From assembly GCA_003116995.1 (NCBI GenBank), contig BDSL01000013.1:992001-1056000 (forward strand): DNA of 64,000 bases. The letters run 5' to 3'. A model generated the notes under the pieces. It was not told the origin of the DNA. It saw only the letters and a list, made by a program, of their open reading frames with translations, and did not search any database. Position numbers and translations under genes: made by a program. Numbering within the stretch: position 1 is the stretch's first letter; each line of letters begins with the position of its first letter. This document shows, in pieces, positions 20,635 through 34,200 of the stretch. Origin of the DNA: Yamagishiella unicocca. Its lineage: Eukaryota; Chlorophyta; Chlorophyceae; Chlamydomonadales; Volvocaceae.

Positions 20635-23600
20635 ATGCATCCCAGAGGAGCGTCGTCCTGCAGCGTTGCCAGGGCATTTCAACGCCAGGCTCAGCCGCTG
20701 TTCGGAGCGCTTCTTCCTGCCCTTATCCTCGCTACCTCGCTACCTTATCCCTCCGCAGCCGACACGTGGCGTCCTCGCCCCCAACCCCCTCTTTTCTGTA
20801 CCCCCCTGACTGCCCTCGCCTGCTGCCTCCCCGCCCCTGTGCCCCCGGACCCCTCCCCTCCGCAGCACCCCGGCCTCCTGCGCGGCCCCACGACTTGCCC
20901 CCCGGCCCTTCCTTGCAACCCCCCGGGCGGGTTCTCTTATACCAACCCCCCGGCCGTCAACCCCACCTCCCCAGCGCGCCTGTTCGGCTGCGCAACCACC
21001 ACGCTCCAAAGCCGCCCTCGGCAGCTGCCCGCAGCGGCCCCTCAAGCCATGCCGGGTCACCACCACCACCACCACCACCATACGGTTCCGGAGCATCACC
21101 CGGGGAACGGCGCCCTCACCCGCCGCCCCTCAGCGGCAGCCGCACGTACCGTCAGATGCGTGGCCCTCGGCGCTGGCCCCATCAGCGGCCCCGCGGTGCA
21201 GTTCGGCCGGCCCTGCCCCCCGGTTGCTCCCCCCCTGCCTCCTAGCCCCCCCGCCATCATGCCCCTCACACCCAACGCCAGCCGCTCCGCAGACCAGCAG
21301 CCGGTGCTGACCTCCGGGGGCACCCACATCCCGGCGGCTGACGTGGCTGCCTCGGCTGACGTGGCTGCCTCGGCTGCCTCGGCAGCCTCGGCAGCCTCCG
21401 GCAGTGATCTTGGCCCCGCCCCGGCGCTGACAGCGGAGCCCCCCCAGCCGGGGCCTACTGCGCCTTTGGCGGCGGCCCCTGCTGCCCCTCCAGCGCCTCC
21501 CGCCACGGCAGCCGCTGCCTGGCGGCTGGGCGGCACCCCCCCCGCCGCCCTCCGTGCCGCCCCCGGTGCCGCCCTCCGTGCCGCCCCCGGTGCCGCCCCC
21601 GGTGCCGCCCCCGGTGCCGCCCCCGGTGCCGCCCCCGGTGCCGCCGACGCAGTCCCAGTTGGGACCCAGGCGCTGGCTTCCCCGCAGCCCGCAACCGCGG
21701 CTGCAGCGGCGGACAGCGCCTCCGTGACAGCATCACCAGCAGCACCACCAGCAGCAGCAGCAGCGCCAGCGCCAGCGCCAGCGCCAGCGCCAGCGCCAGC
21801 GCCAGCGCCAGCGCCAGCGCCAGCGCCAGCAGCCCTTGATGTCGCCAGCTGGCCCGGCGCGGGTGCGTCCTCCCACTCCGCCACAGCCGATGCCGCGACC
21901 GATGCCGATGCCGCAACCGATGCCGTGCCTCCTGCAGCTGCCGCTGGGCCCCTGCCGCCGCAGCCGCAGCCGCCGGGGCCGTTCAGCGTCTTCCGTCTTC
22001 CGGGTATGGGCCCCTCCGGCCCCGCCGGCTGCCAGGCCTCCGGGCAGGAGCTGCTGGCGGCGGTGGCGGCCGCCGCGCCGGACCAGCGGGCCGTGTGGTC
22101 GGCGGTTTCGGAGCTCATGCCGCTGCTGCTGCATGTCACCGCCGACGGGCCGCTGCGCGGCTTCGCGGTCGACCTGGAGACAAGCGGCCGGGACTGGCGG
22201 CGGGACCGAATCATAGAGCTGGCGGCGGTGGACATGACGACGGGTGAGGCCGGGGGTTTGCCTGGCGAGGCCGTGTGTTGGCACTTGCTAGAAAGCCGAT
22301 TAGGAGGCCGATTAGGAAGCCGATTAGGAAATCGATTGGGGCCGGGGGCCGCCGGGGCGGGGGCTGCCGGGACGGGGGCCAACCGGGGCGGGCTGCGAGG
22401 GGGCTAGCGGAGGAACGTGTTTTTGACACGCATGATACGGCGTGGCGGGGGCCAGGGGGAGGGGCGGTATGCAGCGCTGCTCGCGCCCGTGTGAAGTTGG
22501 AGGGCCGTCGAGGACGGGAGGGGCGTCGAGGACGGGAGCGAAATCGTACCGCTCACGGCGGCGGACTCGGGAGTTGTGGTGGTGTGTATATCCCCTCGCC
22601 AGTCGCTGCCATCGTGTTCATCCCCCCCCCCGCCTCACCCTGGACATCTCCTGACCTCTCCGTCCCTGCAGCCTCCCCGCTGCCCAACCGCCTCACAATC
22701 CGCACCTATCCCCATCCCGCCCCTTAACCCTCCCTTGACCCCGCTCGCCCCACCCCGCCCCACACCCGACCTCCTCATACCCCGGCCCCCACACCCGGCC
22801 TCCTCATACCCCTCCCCCCGCCCCGCCCCCCGCCCCGGCCCATATGACACCCCCAGGTGACACTTTCAGCAGCCTCATCAACCCCAACGGCTGCGGCCGG
22901 CCCGTGCCTCTGACGGATGACATCATCCGCATCACCGGCATCACGCCCGGCATGCTCCTCCACGCGCCCAGCGACCCGTGGGTCGCGCTGGCCTTCCTCT
23001 GCTGGCTCTACCAGCGCTGCCGCGCCGCCGGCGGCGTGCGGCCCGCGCTTCTGGGCCACAACCTGCGAGCCTTCGACTCCGTCTTCCTGGCGCGGCTGCT
23101 GGCGTGGCACGGCTGCCTGCTGCCGCCCAGCTGGTGTGCGGTGGACAGCCTGGGGCTGGCTAGGAAGTGGCGGCTGGCGGAGGGCAGCCTCAAGCTGCAG
23201 GTCAGGGCCAGGAAGCAGCGGCTGGGCCGGTCCCCCCCCGCCCCCGGCCACGGTTTTTTCAGGCATCCACGGGTCTCCCTCGACCCCCCACCCCGGCCGC
23301 TGTGTTTGGGGCTCCCAATTTCGCTGTCACGTGGCGGCATTAGTACGGCACCTCCCCATCCCGTTGTGCCCTGCGTTGCGTTGCGCTGTTCCCGCGCGTC
23401 GGACGGGGGCTGGTACCGAACTTCCAACTGTCAAACGCAACCGCCAACCGCCAACCGCCAACCGGTCCCACCCGTCAGCAGCGACAGGCCTCCCCTCCGC
23501 TCCCCTCTCAGCCGGAGTCACCCCTCGGGCGGGCGCGTTCCGCACGGCGGCTGTCTTCGGCAGGGCCCCGCCCCTCTCCCCTCCCTTCCCCATGCTCCTC

Positions 23601-26600
23601 CCCTCTCCCCTCCGCTCCCCTCCCCTCACTCCTCCCCTCCCTCGCACCGCTCCATCAGGTCCTCCGGGAGTACTACGGCATACCCGCCCGCGCCGAGCAC
23701 CGCGCCCTGCCAGACACGCTGCTGGCGGTGGACGTGGTGGCGGCCATGATGCGCCACAGGGCCACTGGGCTGCGCGCGCCGCAGCCGCCCCTGGAGCTGG
23801 GGCCGCCGCCGGGCTTGCTGGTGCAGCAGGTGCGGGAGCGAGGAGGGGGAAGGAGGCGGTGCCACAGAAAGCGTGTTTCGGTCTTGCGAGGATTGTGACC
23901 CTACAAAGTGGAATCGTTGTCGGACAGCGCGGCGGGAAATTTGTTTCCCATTTTTTCGACATTCCGTGTCGAACAACTGAACCCGAGCGGTGACGTTCTA
24001 GGCCTGGGTCGAGGCGTCGGGGTTCATGGGTGGCAACGTCGATGTCTGTAGCTCGCTGCTGTTCCCGCTGCGCCACCTTTGACGTGCGCTGGTGTCTTAC
24101 GACCAGCGTCGTAATTATAATTAGCCAGTACGGCGCGCCCTGCTACTGATGTGTTTCGGCTGCCGACGGCGGCGGGCTCTACAGGCGCTCAATGACGGCA
24201 CCTTCGCCTGGTTCGCCCCGCCGGCCAGCGAATTGAGCCCTGGATCCCGATCCGGATCCGGATTCGGGCGCGGCTCCGGCGCTGGATCCGGCTCCTCAGC
24301 ATCCAGGCCGTTGCAACAGCTGGGGCCCCCGGACCGTGGCGATATCCACCCGCTCCTGCCCTGGGGCAAGGTGATCGACCTCCTGAGGAACCTCCAGGAG
24401 GGAGCGGCGAGCAGGCGAGGGCTGCAACAGCAGCAGCAGCAACAACAACAAGCCACGGGCGCTGCCAGCAGCAGCAGCAGCGGCGATGGTGGCAGCGGTG
24501 TTGCTGGTGTTCTGAACCGGAGCGCTTGGGGGTTGGTGGATATGCTGCTGCACAAGATGGCAGCAGCTCGGGCGGATGCGGAGGGGCTACAGGTGGGGGG
24601 CTGGGGGAGGAGCGGCTGGAGGCGGGGGAGGGGCTGGGGCTGCAGGGCCTGGTCAGGGAGCCGGGTCAGGGCCTGGAGGGATTTTCAGCTTGTGGGTATC
24701 GGACGCGCGGTGCAGCTGAGGCGTGTTGGACCAGCTGCCTGCCGCCACCTCCATCTCGTCCCTTGTGTCCCTCCGTGCCCTCCCCCCCGTTAGATGCCAG
24801 CAACGACGCTCCGGGTAGGTGTGGTAACACGCAGCCGTATCCTTTTTTCCCCCGAAACCCCCACCCGCCCACCTCAACCCTTCGTTCCGGCCCCCACCGC
24901 CCCCCCCCACCCCGTCTCCCGTCTCCTCGCCTGCTAGCCTTGCCCCCCTGTCCCGCATCTTCACGCCCCATATTTTCTCACTTCCTCCCTCCGTCATACA
25001 GGCCTCCGCCGTACAACGCCGTACGCCGCCGTACCAGCCCGCGTCCCCATCTCCCCGTATATCCGTCCTCCCCTTTCCTGCCTCCGCCTCTTTCGCCGCG
25101 CCGCTGGGGCCTCTTCGTTGCTTTGACCCCTGTCCACCCGCTCCGCGCCTGGATGTTGTTCCTAACGCCCCCTGCTGCCCCTTGCCCGCATGCTTCGCGT
25201 CGACCGCCTTCCCTACCCGCTCTGGGCCCTGGTCAGGTGAGTTCCGCCGCTGGGTTGGGCCTTTGTTCTGGTAGTTTTTTGCTAGTCGTTGCGTTCTTGT
25301 CTGCGGGCGTCGGGACCTGCGTCTGGGCTTTCGCGTCCCCCATGGCGGCGCGGCGCGGCTTCGGCCTCCTCTCCTGGACGACCGCGGACCTTCTCTGGTA
25401 ATGACCGGCTTCCTCACGCATCTGGTCGGTATTCGGGCGGGTCGGGACTGGGACTCCGACTAGGACTGGGACTGGGACCGGACCGCGATGTCCGCTCTCC
25501 CATAGCGCACCAACTCCCACAGTTCTCCTGCTAGCGCCCAAAACCGGTTCTGCGGAAAGTTTACGTGCGTCGCGCGGGGTCCTCGCTTCCTTTCGTCTCG
25601 CCGTAGCCGATATAGCTTAGCCGCCAAAGGTCATATTACGACCTTCGGCTTTCGTATCCCCAACCCAGTTCTCCCGCATGCATCTCAAAACTTCTGTTTT
25701 AAACGATTTTTTTCGGACATCCACGGGTTTCCCTCGAACCCCCCCACCCGCCCACCTCAACCCCTCCCGGCCCCCTCCCGGGTACCGCAGCAAAGCTGTC
25801 ACGGACCTGACTTCAACAGCTCGCCCCAGCAGTGGAGTGTACAGCACCCGCGGAACGAGTCGTACATACTGCCCGAGCCGGGGGAACCCCTATCCGCAGA
25901 ACCCCCCAAGGCGGCGAGGGGCGCGGTGGCCATGGCGGTGGCGGCTGGGGTGAGGCGGCGGGGAGTTTTGTGGGGTGGCGGGTTGCAAGGAAGACCCGTG
26001 AGGTGGCGGGTCGCAAGGAAAACCCGTATACGAAGGAAACGTGTGTGTGGGGGGGGGGTAGCAACAGGGAAACCCGTCAACACGGCATGTAAGTTTCATA
26101 TTCATGTAGGAAAAAGGAAAGAGATGTTGGCGACGGGTTCGAGGAAGGTGGCTGGGGCGGAGGGGAGACCTGCTTGGCGGTGCGTGTGTTGATTGCGGCT
26201 GTCGATAGCGTGCGGTCGTGTACTGCTGCGTGCTGCTCCGTGTGTGTGTATATGTGTGTGTGTGTTATTTCTTGCGCCCACCCCACCGGCGTGCGTCCAC
26301 GCTCCCTCCGCCACACCATCGCGGCACCTCGCCCCGCCCACCACGTCGCCTCTCCTCACCTCACCCCCGCCGGCCGCCTGCAGGCCCCGGAGACGCACCC
26401 CACCTCGCTACTGCCGGGGCGCAGTCCCGCCCTCATGTGGGGGAGCCAGGGCGCGGCAGTAGCAGCAGCTGCACCGGCTCTCAGCCCGGAGCCGCCTCCA
26501 CCCAGTTTCCAGCTGCCGGATCGGCCTTCCCCCGCGCCCGCAGCTCCGGCGTCAGCCCCCGCTGTTCTTGGGGCCGCTGGTCCAGGGATGGAGGGGCCGT

Positions 26601-27089
26601 GCGCCAACGATTCGGCTGTACGGAAGCAAGTCGAGCCGCCGCCGCCGCCGCCACAGCAGCAGCAGCAGCAGCAGCAGGATGAGGGAGACGCCGAGTGCCT
26701 GCAGGTCCTGGTGGCGGCAGCGGCGCCTCCGGGCCGGCGTCGGGTCAAGGTCGCCGCCAGCAACCTCACTAACACCGTCAACTCCCAACCGGAAAGTGAG
26801 CTCCAGCTCGCCCCCGCCGCCAGCCCCAGCGGCGATTACGCTGCGCCGGCGGCAGCAGACCGACCCGTGGGTCGTCGCTTCCGCCGTACATCCATCTCCG
26901 CTGAGCCCACTCCGCCGCCACCGCCGTCACTTTTGGATTCGGATGTGCCGGAGGTGGCGGCATCAGCTGCCGCCACTTTTCCCCCGGAGTCCGTGGGGGC
27001 GGAGCCCTCCGGCCAGGTTGCCAAGCGCACCCGTAAGGCCAAGCCCACTCGCATCGTCGCCACCGACACCGAGTGGGCCGGCCTGGCAG

Positions 27090-27121
<32 letters not shown>

Positions 27122-30100
27122 TCGTCGTCATCCTCCCTGGAGCCCCTCAGCAGCAACCTGATGGAGGAGAGCGGGCAGTGGGGCGAGTTCACCGCCGTCA
27201 CCGCCGGTGACCTCACCAACACCGGCGCCTGTCTGCCAGAAAGTGGACCCCATCTCGCCCCCGCCGCCGCCCCCACCGGCGGTGACGTTGGCCCGGCGGC
27301 AGCAGACCGACCCGTGGGTCGTCGCGGCCGCCGTAAATCCACCTCCGCTGAGCCCACTTCGCCCTCTCCGTCGCCATCGCCGCCTGGTTCGGGTGAGCCG
27401 GAGGTGGCGGCACCAGCTGCCTCCCCGCTAGAGGCACCGGCGGCGGAGGCCCCTAGCAACGCCGCCAAGCGCACCCGTAAGGCCAAGCCCGCCACCGCCG
27501 CCGCGGGCGCCGCCAACGGGTGGGCCGCCCTGGGCGCGTCCTTCTCCTCCGAGCCCTACCGCAGCACCCTGTGGGAGCGGCTGCTGCCGCGCAGGCCGCC
27601 GCTTTTGGACAAGCTCGACGCCGCGGCGGCGGCTGGGCGGCTGCCCACCGCGCACTCGCTTCTGCTGTACGTTCCGAGGGCGGTTGTACTGCACCAACCG
27701 TCGCTGGCGGCGGCGGAGCTGGCGGCTGCACTGGCGGCCAAGGACGATCTGCGGGCGAGGATGGGGTCGTGGAGGGACGTGCGGGAGGCGCTGCGGGAGG
27801 CGCCCGGGATGCCGGTGGCGCTGAGGGTGCGGCTCGGGTGAGTGCGGGGGGTGACCGGTGGTGCCGCGCGTGTGTGCGTGTGCGTGTGTGTGTTTCGATG
27901 TTTTTGTTTACCGTTTGCCGGGTGCTCCATCCTGACGATGTGTGGGGGTATTCTTATGTACTGTACCTTGTGTGCGTGTGTTCCTTGTTCACCGTGCCTA
28001 TGTAACCGGGTCTTCTCGCCCCGCCCCACTCACTCGCCCCACTCACTCGCCCCACTCACTCGCCCCACTCACTCGCCCCACTCACTCGCCCCACTCACTC
28101 GCCCCACTCACTCGCCCCACTCACTCGCCCCACTCACTCGCCCCACTCACTCGCCCCACTCGCTCGCCCCACTCACTCGCCCCACTCACTCGCCCCACTC
28201 ACTCGCCCCACTCACTCGCCCCACTCACTCGCCCCACTCAACAGCGAGGTCCGCATCCTCAAGATGGCGCCGCGGGGGTGGATCATGACTGCCGCCCTGC
28301 ACCTGCAGCCCGGCCAGCTGCTGCAGGACCCGGGGGGCCGCCAGCGCCCCGAGCTGGTGGGCCTTACGCTGGAGGTAAGTGGGCCTGCCCTGCCCCCCAA
28401 ATCCCACCTGCCGCTCCTCTCTCACCTCCCTCCCTGCCTCTCCCCCCTCCCCTCCCTCTTCCCCCCCTCCCTCTCCCTTTTTACACCCCCCCCCCTCCCT
28501 CTCTCCCCCCCTCCCTCTCCCCCCTCCCCCCTCCCTCCCCCCCCCAGGCCAGCTGGTGCGACTTCGCCAACCCGCGGGCAGACGTAGGCATGAGGGAGCT
28601 CCGGGATCGCTACGTGGGCGGGGGAAAGGAGGTGGTAGTGCGGGGGGTGCTGAGACCCAAACCCGTGGCAGGTGAGGCGGCAGGAGGGGCGGGCGGGGGC
28701 GGCTTGGGGCTGTTGGGGGGGCTGGGCGGGCAGGAGGGGCGGGCGGGGGGGGGCTTGGGGCTGTTGGGGGGCTGGGCGGCAGCAGGGCGTTCGTGTGACG
28801 TCATCACCTGGCCTCCGGGGCTCTCTTCTGAGACCCGTAAGCACAGGAACGACAAGACGGCACCACCACCACCACCACCACCACCACCATCATCACCACC
28901 ATCATCATTGAACACCGCAGCTATCAGCAACGCCACGTCGGGCCCCATACCCGGATCTCCTCCGCCCCCCCCTTCGTAACGTCTTTCCTAAACGATTTTT
29001 CTCGCATCCACGGGTCTTCCTCGCAACCCCCCATTCGTAAACGGTTCTTTTTTGCATTCCCCCCCTTCCGCAGGCGCCCGCTTCGAGCTGGCGAGTCCGG
29101 ACCTCCTGCCCGCGTCCTCCTCCTCGCCGAGTGACGACCTGGTCACAGCCACCTACCGGGCCGCCACCCCGCTGCAGCCGGACGAGGTGGCCATGGCGGC
29201 GAAGGCATTGCTGGACGGCGTCAGGAGCGGAAAGCTGGGTGGGTGGGTGGGTGGGCCGAGGGGGGGCAAGGGGGGGGGAGCCGTTGAATTGGCGGCGAAG
29301 AGGGGCGAGTTGCTGGGTGAGAGGGGTAAAACACACGTCAGGGGTTTGCAACCCCATGTGGAGGCTGGAGACCGGAGGGAGAGTCGCGCGCAAACCGACA
29401 AGGGGGAACTGGCTGACGGGAGGGGAGGGGAGGGGGGACAGGAGGGGAGGGAAGCGGGGGAGGGAAGGGGAAGGAGGGGGAGGAGCAGGGGGAGGAGGGG
29501 GATGGGGAGGCTACCCGCCTTCCTGACCTGTTGGCCGCACACAGGGGCAGGTGGCCGGACCAACTGCCACCAGGGGGCCGCGGGCTCGTCCCAGCATTGA
29601 CTAAGAGCCATTCACGGTGTAACCCCCCCCCGCACTTCCCCGCGCCCTCACCCGCCCGCCCACAGCCCTCCCCGACCCGCTGCCGCCCTCCGCCCGCGAC
29701 GAGCTGCGCGCGCTGCTCACTGGCAGCAGCCGCGGCAGCAGCAGCAGCAGCGGAGGCGCGCCGGGCAGGGCTACTGCCGCCCCCGCGGCCAGTGCAGGCA
29801 GCGACGGCAGTAGCAGCAGCAGCAGCAGCCAGGACGAGGCAGACTCGTCGGAGCAGGCTGGCAGTAGCAACGGCGACGGGGGAAGCAGCAACGGCGACGG
29901 TGGCAGTAGCAACGGCAACGGTGGCAGTAGCAAGCTGCGAGGCATGGGAGCGACGGCCAAGTTGCGGCTGGCGCGCACGTCGCACTACCTGACCCAGGGG
30001 TCGGTCGACGGGTTTTCTTCGACCCTGCCGCAGACCGCTGAGCCGCTGGAAGGCGGCGCTGACACAGCGACGGGGCTCACCGGCCCCCAGCTACTGCCGC

Positions 30101-31171
30101 AACCCTCGGCGGCGGCAGCAGCGGCGGCGGAGGTGCCGGAAATCGACGTGCCCAGCCTGGCGGAGTCATACGACATCCTGCACCGGCCCCGCCTGGAGCA
30201 CCTGCAGCCGTGCAGGGTGCGGATGGGGGGAGAGGCGGCGGATAAGGCCCCGGAGCGGCAGCGGCCGCGGCAGCCGCCGCCGCCGCTGCTGCCGCAGCCG
30301 CCGGCCGCCCAGGCGCCCTTGTTGACGCCGTTCCAGGTGGCTGGGCGGGTGGTGGCCTTCCACGAGCTCTTCTTCTGCCAGCTGAGGATGCAGCAGCTGC
30401 GGCACTCGGTCAGGTGGGGGCCGGAAGGTCGGAGCTGGGCGTCGGAGCTGGGCGACTGCCTGGGTAGCTCGGGCCTGGATGCAAAGGGGGGGGCAGGGGC
30501 CTTTGAGCCAACACGGAATCACGGGAGTGGCTGCTGCGACACCCGCACGACCGATTCCGTTCTCCTACTCCCACCGGTGTCCAGCGCGGCGGCGGTTGCG
30601 CCCCATGCCTACGACAACTGATTCCCTTCATTTCCTGTTTCAACCGTAACTGTAATGGTAACTAACTAATTAACTGCACCTTATAACCAACTAACCTCTC
30701 CGCCGGCCCGTCTGGCTATATGCTGGGTCACGCGCCTCCCTCAGGGGCCCCAACTGGGCGCCGGTGGCAGGTGACGCGGCGGTGGCGGCGGCGATGGGGG
30801 CTCTGGGCTTCCAGCTGACGGGGGCGCAGCAGCGGGCGGTGGCGGAGGTGCTGGAGGACATGCGGCCGGAGCGGGGCAGCACCATGTACCGGTGAGGGCG
30901 GCGGCGGGGGCGGCCCAGGGGGTGGAGGGGGTTTCGAGGAAGACCCGTGGATGCCAGAAACAGGGGGAGGGGGGGAAGGGGGCAGCCGAGGGGGTGCGTG
31001 GGGCGGTGGGGGGAGCCGGGCGGCACGAGGAACTGACGGCTCCAGGGGCGGCTGCTCTGTGCTTGCGGATGTGTTTTGCAACCGTGCGTTCGAGTGGCTC
31101 TCCGCCCTTCCCGACCCGACCCGACCTCTGCGCTCTCCGCGACGTTCCCCCGCCTCTCCCCCCCCCCCCTT

Positions 31172-31239
<68 letters not shown>

Positions 31240-34200
31240 TTCCCGGTAGTCAACCCACGTTTTCCCGCAAACACACTCAACCGCGTGTCCGAAATCTATT
31301 CGCCAGCCAGTTTCTGCCCTCCCGTTTCCTATACCGTGTAACCGAGTCCTCTCCCCTTCCGTTTCCTTCCCTTCCCTCCCCCCCCCAGGCTGCTGCAGGG
31401 CGACGTGGGCAGCGGCAAGACCGTGGTGGCGCTGCTGGCGCTGCTCGCCGCCGCCTCCTGCGGCCACCAGGCGCTGCTGGTGGCCCCCACCACCGTGCTG
31501 GCGCAGCAGCACTACCACAGCCTCACGGAGCTGCTGGAGCGGCTGCCGGTGGTGACCCGCAGGCGGCTGGGGCTGTCGGGGGAGCCGCTGCTGCTCACGG
31601 GCGAAGCCAAGGTGGGCAGGGGGGTCGGAGGGGTGAAGCCAAGGTGGGCAGGGGGGTCGGAGGAGGTGAGGGGGAGAGCGAACCGGAGAGCCGACGCATC
31701 AAGATGTATAGGGCCCAGAAGAATAAGTTTGGAGCACGTGTTTGTAGCTGCCTGCAGGAGATTGGGGAACGGGGAAGGGAAACGGGGAAGGGGAACGGGG
31801 AGCGGGCGGGGGGGGGGAGCGGAAGATAAACCCTTGGATTCGAGGTTTGAGATGTTGGTTGGGAGGAGGGGAGGAGGTACCGGTGCGCCCAGGGCCGCCG
31901 CCGCGAGCTGAGGCACGTCCGTGGCCGTGCTCCCGGCCAATCCCCGGGGGCGGCATTGGAGCTGGAGAGAGGGGTGGGCGATGCCTCGTCCTCCTCCCCT
32001 TCGTCGTGGCGCAAGCAGACCCCTTAGCACCCCGCTCTGCTCCACAGCCCTCCCTCCCCCCCCCCAATCTCCCCCTGGTTCTTTTCTGTCCCCCCCCCCC
32101 CGATATGCGCACATACACGCATACACGCAGGCGAAGGAGAAGCGGCTGGCCGCCTCGGGCCTGGCTGACGGCTCCATTCGGCTGGCGGTGGGCACCCACG
32201 GGCTGTTCAACGTGCCGCAGTTCGGGTCTCTGGGGCTCGTGGTGCTGGACGAGTCACACAAGTGAGGCGGGCGGAGCGGGGGGAGGGAGATGAAGCATAA
32301 TCCGCGAATCCACGGCCGACAAACCAAGGGCGGGAGGGGGGCGGAGCGGAGGGGGGTGGCGAGAAGACCCGGTTACACGACATAGGGGACGGAGGGCAGA
32401 AACTAACTGGCGGTTGCTTACGGTTAGAGGGTTGGGGGGGGACAGGCAGGGCGAGGATGGGCGTGCTTGCTCGAAACCATCACCCCACCACCCCTCCGCC
32501 CCCAGGTTCGGTGTGTCTCAGATGGAGCGGCTGAGCAGCCTCATCGCCGAGCGCCCCCCTCACCTGCTCAACATGTCCGCCACACCCATACCCCGGACCC
32601 TGGCGGCGGCCATGTTCGGCCACATGGACGTCTCCCGCCTGGACGAGCTCCCGCCGGGCAGGACCCCCGTGGTCACCCGGCTCGTCCAGGACGACACGGA
32701 CGTGCCGTATACGGACCCTAATGCCGTACGCGAGATGGACGCCATGTGGCGGGAGGTGCTGCAGGATGTGACGTCAGGTGGGGGCCGTGGGATGAGGCCG
32801 GGGCAGGCGCGCGTCGGACATGCGCTGTTCGGAATGAAACAAAAGTGAGGCGCGCGCCTCCTGTTGAGCTGCACGCGGCTCGTCTGCTGTTGAGCTGCAC
32901 GCGGCTCGTCTGCTGTTGAGCTGCACTCTTGTTGAGCTGCGCGCGTCTACCGGATTCGTTTATTCTCCGCCTCATGCCTTCTTCTGCAGTGGCTCTGTCC
33001 TTTCCCCCTGCCCACGTTCACGTGACCTCACGTCTCGCTCCACTGGCGCACCGACACCTCAACTGAGTGGAGCCCGCCCGCCCTTCCCACTCTTGCCCAA
33101 CTGCCCCCGCCCTTTCCCCGGATTTTCCTCGTTCCCTCCCTCGACCCTTCCCTGGGTTCGCTTCCCCCAGGCGACCCGCCGGGCCGCGCCTTTGTGGTGT
33201 ACCCGCTGAGGCAGGCCAGCGCCGCCGCCAGCACCGGCAGAGGCGCCCCCTCCGCCGCCGCCGTCGCCGCCGAGGACCTGAAGAACGCCTCGGAGCAGGC
33301 GGAGGTGCTGGCGGCCATGTTCGAGCCGCACGGCGTCCCCACACGGCTGCTGCACGGCAAGATGAAGGCGGATGAGAAGCAGGCGGCGCTGGATGTGGGT
33401 GTCCAACTGGGCTGGGCTGGGCTGGGTTGCCGTGGCAGTGGCAGTGGCGATGTGTGTTTGTGGGTGGGGTGGGGGGTGCGGGGGTGCGGGGGTGCGGGGG
33501 TGCGGCCCGAGGGTGGCGGGGTTGCACCGTAGCCGCGATCTGCCGCTTTAGCTTTCTGCTGCAGCACAGATTTAAATATTTAAATACTTAATTTGATTCT
33601 TTGTCGGCAGCGTTGTTATGGCGCTGGGGGGACAGGCGGTGTGGTAGCTGTTGCTCCGTTCTTAAGGCTTAGTCCAGCCCCCCTGACCACCTGCCCGCAG
33701 TCCTCCCACTCCCCGCCCCGGGCCCCCGTACCCTCGTCCCGCCCTCCCCCACACACACCAGCTACACTTCCCATGTCGAGTTACCGGTTCTTTTATGTAA
33801 CTCCCCCCCACACACACACTCCAACCCCTCCGCCCCCCGCCCCCTTCCGGGTCCCCTCCACGCCCGGCCCCGCCTGTCAGGCCTTCCGCTGCGGCGACGT
33901 GCGGCTGCTGGTGTGCACCACTGTGGTGGAGGTGGGGGTGGACGTGCCCGAGGCCACGGTGGTGGTGGTGGAGCATGCGGAGCGGTTCGGCCTGGCGCAG
34001 CTGCACCAGCTGCGGGGGCGGGTGGGGCGCGGGGACCGGGGCGGCCGCTGCTACCTGTGCCTGCCCTTCGCCGACCGCGCGTCCAAGGAACGGCTGGGCA
34101 TCATGGAGACGACCAACGATGGTGGGTCGCGTGGGGTGGATGGCCGGCCCTTTGGGGCCTTTTGGGCAGGCCGTTTGGGCGGCCGGCCCAAACGTTTCCT

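Noticed and set aside
28022..28243. A CRISPR array
   Set aside because: The units are contiguous 13-mers without spacers, in a eukaryotic intron. The same holds for the other tandem arrays here.
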